Shown piece after piece: positions 9,872 through 19,674 of a DNA stretch of 64,000 bases. Source of the DNA: Streptomyces sp. BK340. Its GTDB lineage: Bacteria; Actinomycetota; Actinomycetes; Streptomycetales; Streptomycetaceae. The stretch is taken from the NCBI RefSeq assembly GCF_007827595.1, contig NZ_VISR01000007.1, positions 1 through 64,000 on the forward strand, written 5' to 3'. Both the position numbers and the translations under genes were made by a program. Within the stretch, counting starts at the first letter, position 1, and each line of letters begins with the position of its first letter. The notes beneath the pieces are model-generated. The model was not told where the DNA came from. It did not search any database and saw only the letters and a list, made by a program, of their open reading frames with translations.

Positions 9872-10026
9872 GGTGTGCTCCGATCGGGGGCCGACGAGAC
9901 TGTCCGGCGGCGGTGGGCGGATCGCGGTGACGCACGGCGGCGGAATCGCGGGGCTTGGCCTCACGCGTGTGGCGGCCGTACGGACGGCTGAGCGGAGGCG
10001 TGCGCGGGGTGGCCGTGGACGCCACT

Positions 10027-10112
10027 GTGTCATCGAGCAGCTGAACATCGACCGTCTCGGCACGGGCGGCGGCGGCATCCACTGCGTCACCCAGCAGCAG
10101 CCCGCCGTGTGA
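10027..10112 (+). pseudogene. 3' remnant of a second agmatine deiminase gene
   Basis: On the plus strand the last 28 or so codons read VIEQLNIDRLGTGGGG and then IHCVTQQQPAV before a TGA. This is the conserved C-terminus of agmatine deiminases, including the catalytic Cys. Nothing upstream in this frame resembles the rest of the enzyme, so this is a broken 3' fragment. It lies in opposite orientation to the nearly complete gene at 8709-9871 and differs from that gene's tail (IHCSTHDQPGKPAA), so it comes from a paralogue and not a recent inverted copy. Confidence 0.7.
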
Positions 10113-10159
10113 GCGGGGGTGCCCGGAGCGAACGACGTCCTGTCCGGGCAGCCGGCTCC

Positions 10160-10196
10160 ACTCCCCTGGAAGAAGCCGAGCCTCTTCGGCGGATAC
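10160..10196 (-). repeat. Copy 1 of a 37-bp direct repeat: aldehyde dehydrogenase 3' end
   Basis: Matches 11921-11957 at 34 of 37 bases. On the minus strand it encodes LYPPKRLGFF, the C-terminus of the aldehyde dehydrogenase at 11927, but the stop codon is changed to CAG. No more of the enzyme is present upstream of it. The two copies flank the phosphoesterase gene. Confidence 0.85.
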
Positions 10197-10221
10197 AGCG
10201 TTTGTGCCGGCCCGCCCCGTG

Positions 10222-11442
10222 CTACGGCGAGGTGGGCAGGTGCGGGGAGCGGAGCACGAGCAGGGTGATCTCGCTGGGGGCGAAGACGCGGAACGGCGGG
10301 CCCCAGAAGCCGGTGCCGCGGCTGGTGTAGAGGAGGGTGCGGGGGCCGTGTCGGCTGAGGCCCGCGACGGCGGGCTGGTCGATGCGGACCAGGTGGTGGA
10401 AGGGCCAGATCTGCCCCCCGTGGGTGTGGCCGGAGAGCTGGAGGTCGATGCCCTGGGCTGCCGCCCGGTCGACGAACTTGGGCTGGTGTGCCAGGAGCAG
10501 GACGGGTAGGTCGGGGTCGGCGCCGTTCAAGGCTCCGGCGAGGTGGGCGCGGTGGCCCGCCAGGCCGGAGGACTCGGCGGTGACGTCGTCCACGCCGGCG
10601 ACCACGAGGGTGTCGCCTCCGCGTTCGAGCAGCAGATGGCGGTTGCGCAGCGGCTCCCAGCCCAGCTCGTCCATCAGGTCGACCCAGCCCTGGGCCTCGC
10701 TGTAGTACTCGTGGTTGCCGGTGACGTAGACCCGGGCCCGGGTGGCCCGCACAGTACCGAGTGGGACGGCCTGGGCGCGGCGGCGTTCGGCCGTGCCGTC
10801 CGCGATGTCGCCGGTGTGGCAGACCAGGTCGGCTTCCAGGGTGTTCACCGTCTCGCACACCCGTGCCGACCAGCGGACGCGATCGAGTGGGCCGTAGTGG
10901 GTGTCGGTGATGAGGACGACGCGGATGCCGTCCAACCCGGCACCCAGTCGCGGGAGCTGTACGTCGAGTCGGCGCACGCGTGGCACGCGGCGGGCCTCGG
11001 CGTACCCCCAGGCGAGCAGCACGGCGGCTGCACCGAGGACGGCCCAGGTGACGATGCGGGCCCGGTCCTGACTCTCGCCGACGCCGGCCACGGTCAGGCC
11101 GAGCCGCAACAGGACGCCGAGCAGAACGGACCAGGTGAACAGAACCCAGCTGGTGCCCAGCAGAGTGTCACCGACGATCGCCGCCCGGTCCTGCTGGCGC
11201 CGGCCGTGGCCGCGCACCATCGCGAGCGGCATACCGACGAGGCCGAGGACGAACAGGGCGGTGCCGACCAGCGCGACCGGGAGCGGCCAGTGCTGGCCGC
11301 TGTGCAGGAGCACCCAGCAGGGCACGGCCCACAGCAGGACGGGGGCGATCAGGGGGATGTAGCGCATCAGGCGGTGCAGTCGGCTCTGCCGCGGCGCTTG
11401 CGCCTCACCCTCGGCGGGCCGGGCGTTGCTGGTGTCGGTCAC
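10222..11442 (-). CDS. Membrane-anchored metallophosphoesterase
   Basis: A calcineurin-like phosphoesterase of 406 residues. The N-terminal half has about four membrane segments (for example IPLIAPVLLWAVPCWVLL and ALVGTALFVLGLVGMPLAM). The C-terminal half has the full metal set: DTHYG, GDIAD, GNHEYYSE, and GHTHGGQIWP. This layout matches YkuE/YaeI-type enzymes that act on lipid or nucleotide phosphoesters at the membrane; the substrate is not evident. I chose the GTG at 11442 because GGGAGGGG lies 5 bases upstream; an in-frame ATG 12 codons earlier has no such site. It stands alone, flanked by the two 37-bp repeats copied from the aldehyde dehydrogenase 3' end. Confidence 0.88.
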   Translation of the reverse strand: MTDTSNARPAEGEAQAPRQSRLHRLMRYIPLIAPVLLWAVPCWVLLHSGQHWPLPVALVGTALFVLGLVGMPLAMVRGHGRRQQDRAAIVGDTLLGTSWVLFTWSVLLGVLLRLGLTVAGVGESQDRARIVTWAVLGAAAVLLAWGYAEARRVPRVRRLDVQLPRLGAGLDGIRVVLITDTHYGPLDRVRWSARVCETVNTLEADLVCHTGDIADGTAERRRAQAVPLGTVRATRARVYVTGNHEYYSEAQGWVDLMDELGWEPLRNRHLLLERGGDTLVVAGVDDVTAESSGLAGHRAHLAGALNGADPDLPVLLLAHQPKFVDRAAAQGIDLQLSGHTHGGQIWPFHHLVRIDQPAVAGLSRHGPRTLLYTSRGTGFWGPPFRVFAPSEITLLVLRSPHLPTSP

Positions 11443-11926
11443 GCTTCCCCTCCCTGACCAGGCTGCCGTCTCGCGCACTGTATCCGGTCGCCCTCGGGCC
11501 GGCCGGACCGGCGTTCACGGGCGCGGCCCCTCGGGGCGAAGGGTTCTCTGCTTGATGGCAGGGCTCCGCCGCGGACACCTCCCCTGGCATGAGCCGCGAT
11601 CAGGGGGCTACTGCCCCGGCTTGGTACTGCCGCCGGTGGAGCGCGCGCCGGTCACGGCTGGTGTACCTGCCCCGCGCCCCGACCGAGGTCTCGCCCTCAC
11701 CGTGGAAGATCACAGGGCCGGGAAAACGACCGCGAGTCTCGAGTACGTCGTCTGCACCTCGGGAAATCTGCAGCCGTCCGGCGTCGTGGGTGCCGGCCGA
11801 GCCGATTACAGCGTGGTGCCTGACAACCTCCGAACCATCGCGGGTGTCTGCATGATTGCGGAGCGTAGCTCCGGTGCCGGAGTGCCTGGAGCGCAACGAA
11901 GCCTCCAGGCACCCGACTTCACTCCC
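11443..11926. other. Intergenic region between phosphoesterase and aldehyde dehydrogenase
   Basis: About 480 bases with no convincing gene. It contains the hairpin at 11882-11912 and, at its right end, the second copy of the 37-bp repeat running into the dehydrogenase stop. A promoter for the phosphoesterase should lie in the left part (11443-11550), but I could not pick one out. Confidence 0.6.
11882..11912 (-). terminator. Hairpin terminator after the aldehyde dehydrogenase
   Basis: A perfect 9-bp inverted repeat GTGCCTGGA / TCCAGGCAC with a 13-base loop, 15 bases past the dehydrogenase stop. No T-run follows, as is common for actinobacterial terminators. Confidence 0.7.
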
Positions 11927-13450
<1,524 letters not shown>

Positions 13451-13506
13451 GCTGGTCTGCCTCCCGGTGAAGCGCTGCCCGCCGTTGGGCAGCTCGCGGC
13501 GCGAGG

Positions 13507-14850
13507 CTAGGCGGGCGGACGTTGCAAGTACGTTGCGCCGCCGCTCGGCAGCCGTGTCCGGCGGGCCGGCACGGCCAGTTCGGCCTCCAGCGCCGCCAGC
13601 CGGGCCCGCACCGGCGCCGACGGCCGTACCGCCGCGAGCGCCCGCCACACCGCCAGGTCGTCCTCACCCCACGGCGCATGCGCCCAGTCCGCGAGCAGGT
13701 CGGGGTCGCCGTGGGTGATCAGGGCCGCCCGCAGACCGTCGGCGAGGCGGCGCCGGAGCCGCACCACGGCCGGGGCCTGTGAACCCGGCAGCAGCGGGCC
13801 GGCGTACGCCTCCACCGCGGACGTCAGCGCACCCGTCTCCAGCCGCCGCTCCACCGTGCCTGCGTCGGACTCGACCGCCGCCGTCAGCCGGTACGGCCGT
13901 GAGGCGAGCAGACCCGGTCCCAGCAGCCTTCTCAGCCGGGCGAGTTCCGCGCGCAGAGTCACCGGGGTCACCGACTCGTCCGCGTACAGCGCGCACAGCA
14001 GTTCGTCGCCGGTCAGCCCCTCGGGACGGCGAGCGAGGAGGACCAGGATCTCGCTGTGCCGGCGGCTGAGCCTGATCCGGTGGCCGTCCACCCGGAGCTC
14101 GGCCTCGTCACGGCCCAGCGCGCTCAGCACCGCGGTGTCATCGGCACGTCGGGGCGGGGCGAGCAGCGCGAGCTGGGACTCGGCGGCCCGCGCCACCGCC
14201 TGCACGAAGCCCAGACTGTGCGGATGCGCCAGCCCGTCGCCACCGGTGATGTCGACGGCGCCGAGGACGCGACCGGTGTGCGGATCGTGCACCGGCGCCG
14301 CCGCGCACGTCCACGGCTGCACCCGCCGTATGAAGTGCTCGGCCGCGAACACCTGCACCGGCCGGTCCAGGGCGACCGCGGTACCCGGCGCGTTGGTGCC
14401 GACGGCCGTCTCCGACCAGCGTGCCCCGGGCACGAAGTTCATCCGGTCCGCCAGGCGCCGGGTCGCCGGATGCCCCTCGACCCACAGCAGCCTGCCGTGT
14501 GCGTCGCACACCGCCAGCAGATGCTCGCCGTCGGCGGCGAACGTGCCCATCAGCTCCCGGAACAGCGGCATGACCCGGGCCAGCGGATGCTCGGCCCGAT
14601 AGGCGCCGAGGTCGCCGTCGGTCAGCTCCACGCTCGCCGCGCCGTCCGGTCCCACACCGGCTCGCGCGCTGCGCCGCCAGGACTCGGCCACCACGCCCCG
14701 CACCGGGCGCGGCACCGTGCCGCCCGCGGTGAACGTCTCGTGCGCCCGGCGCAGCACCCGGACTCGCTCGGCGGGGTCGGCCCCCGGTTCCAGGGCCACC
14801 CACGGATCGGTCAACTCACCCTCCCCGGACGGTGAAACGGCTGGGACCAT
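13507..14850 (-). CDS. GAF-domain transcriptional regulator, probable regulator of the aldehyde dehydrogenase
   Basis: A cytoplasmic regulator of about 447 residues resembling the sensory half of AcoR-type proteins. The N-terminal half contains AESWRRSARAGVGPDG and a GAF-like core with WSETAVGTNAPGTA and HFIRRVQPWTCAAAPVHDP. The C-terminal part has no AAA+ sigma-54 module; instead it has IRLSRRHSEILVLLARRPEG and LRAELARLRRLLG, which look like a winged-helix DNA-binding segment. AcoR-like proteins that have lost the ATPase domain are common next to aldehyde dehydrogenases in streptomycetes. The start is ATG 14850; the frame runs on to 14877, but this ATG begins a better N-terminus. An alcohol- or aldehyde-related ligand is inferred from the neighbour only. 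Confidence 0.82.
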   Translation of the reverse strand: MVPAVSPSGEGELTDPWVALEPGADPAERVRVLRRAHETFTAGGTVPRPVRGVVAESWRRSARAGVGPDGAASVELTDGDLGAYRAEHPLARVMPLFRELMGTFAADGEHLLAVCDAHGRLLWVEGHPATRRLADRMNFVPGARWSETAVGTNAPGTAVALDRPVQVFAAEHFIRRVQPWTCAAAPVHDPHTGRVLGAVDITGGDGLAHPHSLGFVQAVARAAESQLALLAPPRRADDTAVLSALGRDEAELRVDGHRIRLSRRHSEILVLLARRPEGLTGDELLCALYADESVTPVTLRAELARLRRLLGPGLLASRPYRLTAAVESDAGTVERRLETGALTSAVEAYAGPLLPGSQAPAVVRLRRRLADGLRAALITHGDPDLLADWAHAPWGEDDLAVWRALAAVRPSAPVRARLAALEAELAVPARRTRLPSGGATYLQRPPA

Positions 14851-14893
14851 CGTCACGCGCCGTGTTCGTGCGGACAACCGGTTCGACGTCCGC

Positions 14894-15496
14894 CTACGCG
14901 AAATTGACCAGTCTGATGTAGCGGACCCAGTCCCAGTAGGGCCCCGGATCGATGTGGTCGGTACCCGGCACCTGATAGTGGCCGATGATGTGCTCCCTGT
15001 CCCTGGGGATGCCGTACCTGGCGCAGACGGCTGCCGTCAGCCGCGCGGACTGCTCGTAGAGGGCGTCGGTGAAGAAGGCGGGCTGGTCCACCCAGCCCTC
15101 GTGCTCGATGCCGATGCTGCGGGTGTTGTAGTCCCAGTTGCCCGCGTGCCAGGCGACGTCGGCCTCGCGCACGCACTGGGCGACGTGCCCGTCGGCCGAG
15201 CGGACCACATAGTGCGCGGACACCTGTTTTTGCGGGTTCTGGAAGATAGCCAGCGTGCTCGTGTACGTCTCCTGCGTGACATGGATGATCACACGGTCGA
15301 CGGTGTAGTCGTCGGGGCGGTCGGACGAGGTGTAGTTGCCGGCGGACGCCGGCTGCCACTCGGCCGGAGGGTAGTCGACGGCTCCCTGCGCACCGGCGCG
15401 GGCGTCGGGGAGCAGCGAGTAGGGGACTGCGGCGAGAGCCGCGCCCTTCAGGATCCGTCGCCTGCTGAGCTGCGGTCCGGGCCGGTTCGTGTCCAT
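14894..15496 (-). CDS. Tat-exported N-acetylmuramoyl-L-alanine amidase (amidase_2 family)
   Basis: Cleaves the bond between MurNAc and the stem peptide in peptidoglycan, outside the cell. 200 residues. It starts with a Tat signal: SRRRILKGAALAAVPYSLLP followed by DARAGAQG. The amidase_2 zinc site is seen in IIHVTQE (His), DVAWHAGNW, SIGIEHEGW and the late GHYQVPGTDHIDPGPYWDW (His and Asp). Start ATG 15496 has AAAGG about 9 bases upstream; the frame extends 60 codons further, but those residues do not look like a protein. It lies 62 bp after the acetamidase gene on the same strand. It might serve recycling, defence or cell separation. Confidence 0.88.
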   Translation of the reverse strand: MDTNRPGPQLSRRRILKGAALAAVPYSLLPDARAGAQGAVDYPPAEWQPASAGNYTSSDRPDDYTVDRVIIHVTQETYTSTLAIFQNPQKQVSAHYVVRSADGHVAQCVREADVAWHAGNWDYNTRSIGIEHEGWVDQPAFFTDALYEQSARLTAAVCARYGIPRDREHIIGHYQVPGTDHIDPGPYWDWVRYIRLVNFA

Positions 15497-15558
15497 CGTC
15501 GGCTGCCTTTCAGGAACGGGTGTGGGGGGCGTCGCATGCCTGTGGGGCTGATGAGGTG

Positions 15559-16572
15559 TCAGCGGCCGAGTGTCCGCGCAGTCTCCCGCAGCCGCGCGTG
15601 CATGCCGCGGTGGGTCTCCCGCGCGGGCAACCACTCCTTGCGGAGCTTGGCCACGCAGGTGTAGTTGGTGTCGCACACGTTGGCCAACGGCGATTCGACC
15701 GCCTGGGTTGCGAACTGATACGCGTCCAGCTCACTGAATCCGTAGTCGCGCACCAGCCATTGCACCAGGTCGAGCTGTGATATCCGGAACGCGTCCTCCA
15801 ACGGGCGCGCCGAGCCGGTCGAGATGAGATGCGTGTCCGATTCCAGCCGGGGCCAGGGCGTGGCGACGCCCTTGAGGAGGTCGACGATCACCACGGTGTT
15901 CATCGCGCACTCCACGGCGACCCCGCAGGTCTCGCCCTCGCCCTGCCGCGCGTGCCCGTCACCGAGACTGAGCAGCGCTCCCTCGACATTGACTCCCAGG
16001 TAGCAGGTGACGCCGGCCCGCATCTCGGGCGTGTCCATGTTCCCGCCGTGCGCGTCCGGGACCAGGGCCGAGCGCACCTCCAGATTGGCGGGGGCCACCC
16101 CCACCGTGCCGTGCATCGGGTCGAGGGGCAGCTCCAGCTCGAGGTCGCTGTCCTGCGCCCGGAAGAGGGCGGTGCGCCTGGTGCGGTCGAGCTGCCAGAT
16201 CCAGACCCGCTCCGGCAGGGGTGGCTGCAGCGTGGCCGTGGTGTGCGTCGAGGTGAGCGCGCCGAACAGAGGGACCGTGGTCGAAGCTGCCCAGTCCCGG
16301 GCCGGCTCGACGGACACGAAGTGCACGGCCACGGTGTCGCCGGGCTCGGCGCCCTCGATGTGGAAGGGGCCGGTCTGCGGATTCAGGAAGGGAAACTCGC
16401 AGACCTCGGAGACCAGGTCCTTCTCCGACCGCACCCGGCCGGCGAAGCAGTCCTCGGTGTAGAGGTCGAGAACCGTTCCGGGCTCGATCCGGGCCACCGG
16501 GGGAGCACCGCCGAACGTCCAGGCGTACTCGCCCGGTTCCGGGCGCACGGTCAGGATGCGGGGGTCGGTCAT
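15559..16572 (-). CDS. Acetamidase/formamidase family amidohydrolase
   Basis: Hydrolyses short aliphatic amides, releasing ammonia and the acid (FmdA/AmdA family). 337 residues. Family landmarks: EPGTVLDLYTEDCFAG near the N-terminus, HIEGAEPGDTVAVH, MHGTVGVAPA, HGGNMDTPEM (metal site) and SLGDGHARQGEGE. It sits 102 bp downstream of the APC permease gene on the same strand, so the pair may take up and break down an amide or amino-acid derivative for nitrogen. No regulator is adjacent; the ROK gene further upstream belongs to the xylose locus. Confidence 0.9.
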   Translation of the reverse strand: MTDPRILTVRPEPGEYAWTFGGAPPVARIEPGTVLDLYTEDCFAGRVRSEKDLVSEVCEFPFLNPQTGPFHIEGAEPGDTVAVHFVSVEPARDWAASTTVPLFGALTSTHTTATLQPPLPERVWIWQLDRTRRTALFRAQDSDLELELPLDPMHGTVGVAPANLEVRSALVPDAHGGNMDTPEMRAGVTCYLGVNVEGALLSLGDGHARQGEGETCGVAVECAMNTVVIVDLLKGVATPWPRLESDTHLISTGSARPLEDAFRISQLDLVQWLVRDYGFSELDAYQFATQAVESPLANVCDTNYTCVAKLRKEWLPARETHRGMHARLRETARTLGR

Positions 16573-16674
16573 CGCGGCGTCGTTCCTCTCGGTGCGGTGG
16601 TCAGGGCGGTGCGGCGTTCATGAGGTGAGGATCGGTCCCCGTCGGCCTCCCGGCGGGGCGGCTCGCCGGAACGG

Positions 16675-18159
16675 TCAGCGAGGCACTGCTCCGTCCTGCC
16701 GGTGGCCGGCCGGGGCGGGTTCCTCGGCGTGCACCCGAGCGGTCTCGGCAATTCGCCCGGGGTGACGCCGTATCAGCACCAGCAGCACCACCACGCCGGT
16801 CGCCATCCAGACGCCGACCACCGGGCCCGCGTACGAGACCGGCGCCGAGAGTTCGGTCACGAAGTCGAACGCCGGGATTCCCGCGGCCGTCAGCAGCGCC
16901 GGGACGAACGCGGCGATGCCCAGCAGCGGGAAGAGCAGATGCCTCACCGGCTTGAACGCCTCGCGGCGGCGGCGCAGGAAGTAGCCCGCACAGGCGAGGT
17001 TCACGACGATGTAGACGCCGACGACGACCGTGACGATCACCGTGGCGAGAAGCAGGAACGCGGTCACCGGGTCGTAGGCGAGGCCGAGTCCCAGTACGGC
17101 GCCGACCGCGACGACGGTCTGCACCGCGATGCCCACCACGGGGGAGCGATGCCGCGGATGGAGCGTGGCGAGCACATGGGGCAGGACCCGGATGCGGGCC
17201 AGGGCGAAGGCCGTACGGGTCGAGACGTTGGCGCACGCGTTGGCGTTGGCGATCGTCGAGTTGACCACCGCGAGGAACACCAGCACCCAGAAGAGACCGA
17301 ACGAGGCCCGGGCCACTCCGTCCCAGGAGGCGGTTCCCGACGCGCCGAACCTCGCGAAGCGGTCCGGACCGAAGTAGACGGTCATCGCGTAGGTCGTGAC
17401 CACGTAGAACAGTCCGATGCCCAGGGCCGCTCCGAGGACCGCGCGGTGCATGGTCCGGCGCGGGTCGCGCGTCTCCTCGGCGAGCGGCGCCGCGGCCTCG
17501 AACCCGGCGAACGCGAGGACCGTGTACACGGACCCGGCGAAGACTCCGCCGACCCCGGTGTACCCGTGCGCGGTGTGTGACGTGCCGAAGACCGAGAGGG
17601 TGTTGGCATCGCCCGCCCTGCCCACGAGCCAGACCGCGAACACCAGGAAGACCAGGATTTCGAAGATCCCGAGGACGGTGCCGAAGCGGGCCGAGGCGCG
17701 GACGCCGACGTAGCCGGCGACGGCGATCACGGCGGCGCCGGCCACCGACCACGGCCACCACAGGTCCGCCGGATACGAGGACCACTCCTCGTGCAGCGTG
17801 CCCGCCGTGGTGAAACCGAGCTGCAGGAGGAGCAGCGGAGGGACCAGCGTCTCCACGAACACGTAACCCCAGCCGACGAGGAAGCCGACGGCGGGGCGCA
17901 GCCCGCGCGCCGCGTAGGTGGCCACCGAACCTGCCGCGGGCAGCTCCCGTGCCAGCTCGGCCACGCAGGACGCGGTGAACAGGCAGGCCACCAGGGCGAT
18001 CAGCACGGCCAGCGGCAGACTGCCGCCGGCGAAGGCTGCGCCCGCGGGGATCGAGGCGGCCACGGCGGCCGCCGGCGCCATCGCCGTGATGCTCTGGAAC
18101 AGGACCTCGCGCAGCCCGATGGCGTCCCGCCGCAGCGTCCCGGTCGTCTCCGCGTGCAT
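16675..18159 (-). CDS. APC superfamily amino-acid permease
   Basis: A 494-residue integral membrane transporter with about 12 hydrophobic segments, such as LIALVACLFTASCVAELA and LFWVLVFLAVVNSTIANA. The N-terminal LREVLFQSITAMAPAAAVAA is the conserved helix 1 region of APC permeases. FAGFEAAAPLAEETRDPRRT is the conserved loop after helix 6, typical of family members that import amino acids or related amines with protons. The substrate is unknown; the neighbour acetamidase suggests a nitrogen compound. Codon use is like its neighbours. Confidence 0.9.
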   Translation of the reverse strand: MHAETTGTLRRDAIGLREVLFQSITAMAPAAAVAASIPAGAAFAGGSLPLAVLIALVACLFTASCVAELARELPAAGSVATYAARGLRPAVGFLVGWGYVFVETLVPPLLLLQLGFTTAGTLHEEWSSYPADLWWPWSVAGAAVIAVAGYVGVRASARFGTVLGIFEILVFLVFAVWLVGRAGDANTLSVFGTSHTAHGYTGVGGVFAGSVYTVLAFAGFEAAAPLAEETRDPRRTMHRAVLGAALGIGLFYVVTTYAMTVYFGPDRFARFGASGTASWDGVARASFGLFWVLVFLAVVNSTIANANACANVSTRTAFALARIRVLPHVLATLHPRHRSPVVGIAVQTVVAVGAVLGLGLAYDPVTAFLLLATVIVTVVVGVYIVVNLACAGYFLRRRREAFKPVRHLLFPLLGIAAFVPALLTAAGIPAFDFVTELSAPVSYAGPVVGVWMATGVVVLLVLIRRHPGRIAETARVHAEEPAPAGHRQDGAVPR

Positions 18160-18408
18160 GTCTCCCCCCGATCCCTGTCAGCCGGATTCCACCCGAGGCG
18201 TGTGCATCCCCTCGTCCCACGAGCGCTCCGCCGGACGGACAGGAAGGACGGCTGCGCCTCGCGTGAATCACGGTACGGCGCGGGGGAGTTGGGCAGAAGG
18301 GTGCGACTCGGTTCCGTGGACGACCGGCGGACTGTGGACAACTCGGCCACCCGATCGAGTGAGAGCCGGTCGTCACCCGGCCATTCGAGCCCAGTCGTCA
18401 GCGGGCCG
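18160..18408. other. Intergenic region upstream of the permease
   Basis: About 250 bases between the ROK gene's 3' end and the permease start. No gene is evident. It should hold the permease promoter; I see no clear operator. Confidence 0.5.
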
Positions 18409-19617
18409 TCAGGGCCGCTCGGCCACCGCCGCCGGATCGTCGAGAACGGCCCGGACGACCGAGTGCGCCGCGCCCAGGAGCGGGCCCTCGGGACCCAGTC
18501 CGGACACCGACACCGGGCAGGCCGGTCCCGCCGTACGGTCCGTCAGCTCGGCCTCCAGCGACGGCAGCAGCCAGGGGGAGAGGCCGGCGAGGGACCCGCC
18601 GAGGACGACCGTCTCGGGGTCGAGCAGATTGACCGCACCGGTCAGGGCGATGCCGAGCGCCGTGCCGGCGTCCCGCAGCGCCCGCCGTACGGTCTCGTCG
18701 CCTTCCTCGGCCCGTCCCGCGAGCAGGCCGACCAGGTCCTGCTTCGGCTCCAGCCCGGCCGCGCGCAGCACGGCCTCCTCACCGGCGTACTGCTCCAGGC
18801 ACCCACGCCCGCCGCACGGGCACGCGGGTCCGTCCGGGCGGACGGGCACATGCCCCAGCTCGCCCGCGAACCCCCGCGTGCCGCGCAGCAGCTGTCCGTC
18901 CACGACGACCGCGGCGCCGATGCCGATCTCTGCCGACACGTGCAGGAAGTCGCGAGGGGCGCCGGCGCCGAGCCACAACTCGGCCAGAGCACCGAAGTTG
19001 GCCTCGTTGTCCACGGTCACGGGCAGGTCGCCGGGCAGCAGCGGGCCGAGGTCCGTGTCGTTCCACTCGAGGTTCGGGGCGCGCACGACCGTACGGCCGT
19101 CCCGCGCCACCAGTCCCGGCACGGCGACGGCGAGACCAGCGGGCCACAGCCCCTCCCGCTCCGTCTCGGCCACGACCCGGCGGACCAGCGCCGTCAGCTC
19201 CTCGGCCACCGGCCCCGGGGCGCGGCCCCGGTTCGCACCGTGCCGCACGGCCCGGGCGCGCACCGCGCCGCGCAGGTCGACCGCGCACACCGCGAGGTGA
19301 TCGACGCCGATCTCGGCCCCGATGCCGGCGGGACCGTGCCCGCTCACCGCGAGCGCGGATCCGGGGCGGCCCACCCGGCCCGGCCGTTCCGGGCCCAGTT
19401 CCTCCAGCAGCCCCCAGCGGATCAGCTCGTCCACGAGCGTCGACACCGCTGCCCGCGTCAGGCCGATGTGCGAGGCGACCGCGGCCCGCGACAGTGGGCC
19501 CTGCGCGCTGACGGCGTGCATCACCCGGGCGAGGTTGCGCCGGCGCATGCCCTGCTGGGTGTCCGGCAGAGAACGTCCGGTACCGGGCGGACGGCCCTCG
19601 TGCGGCGATGCGGTCAT
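18409..19617 (-). CDS. xylR: ROK-family transcriptional repressor, probable xylose regulator
   Basis: A 402-residue DNA-binding repressor. The N-terminal helix-turn-helix is seen in SRAAVASHIGLTRAAVSTLV (about residues 38-57). The ROK sugar-binding fold follows, with IGAEIGVDHLAVCAVD, GELGHVPVRPDG and the zinc motif CPCGGRGCLEQY. It lies 57 bp after xylB on the same strand, and xylA is divergent, so it most likely senses xylose and controls the xylA-xylB intergenic region. The gene symbol rests on context. Confidence 0.88.
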   Translation of the reverse strand: MTASPHEGRPPGTGRSLPDTQQGMRRRNLARVMHAVSAQGPLSRAAVASHIGLTRAAVSTLVDELIRWGLLEELGPERPGRVGRPGSALAVSGHGPAGIGAEIGVDHLAVCAVDLRGAVRARAVRHGANRGRAPGPVAEELTALVRRVVAETEREGLWPAGLAVAVPGLVARDGRTVVRAPNLEWNDTDLGPLLPGDLPVTVDNEANFGALAELWLGAGAPRDFLHVSAEIGIGAAVVVDGQLLRGTRGFAGELGHVPVRPDGPACPCGGRGCLEQYAGEEAVLRAAGLEPKQDLVGLLAGRAEEGDETVRRALRDAGTALGIALTGAVNLLDPETVVLGGSLAGLSPWLLPSLEAELTDRTAGPACPVSVSGLGPEGPLLGAAHSVVRAVLDDPAAVAERP

Positions 19618-19674
19618 GCCCTGGTCAATCCTCGGTGTCTGCGGCCGGGCTCAGCCCGGCCGGGGCGGCTGGGC

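Larger units (their letters stand above)
9872..10221. other. Intergenic stretch holding gene fragments
   Basis: Between the deiminase and the phosphoesterase there is no intact gene. It holds the 3' fragment of a second deiminase (10027-10112, plus strand) and a copy of an aldehyde dehydrogenase 3' end (10160-10196, minus strand, PKRLGFF). The rest, 9872-10026, gives open frames with no recognisable protein character. Confidence 0.65.

Noticed and set aside
8709..10082. Agmatine deiminase read as a 457-residue protein from the first ATG
   Set aside because: The first 95 residues look like translated non-coding DNA and have no signal; a start at 9871 with a frameshift explains the sequence better.
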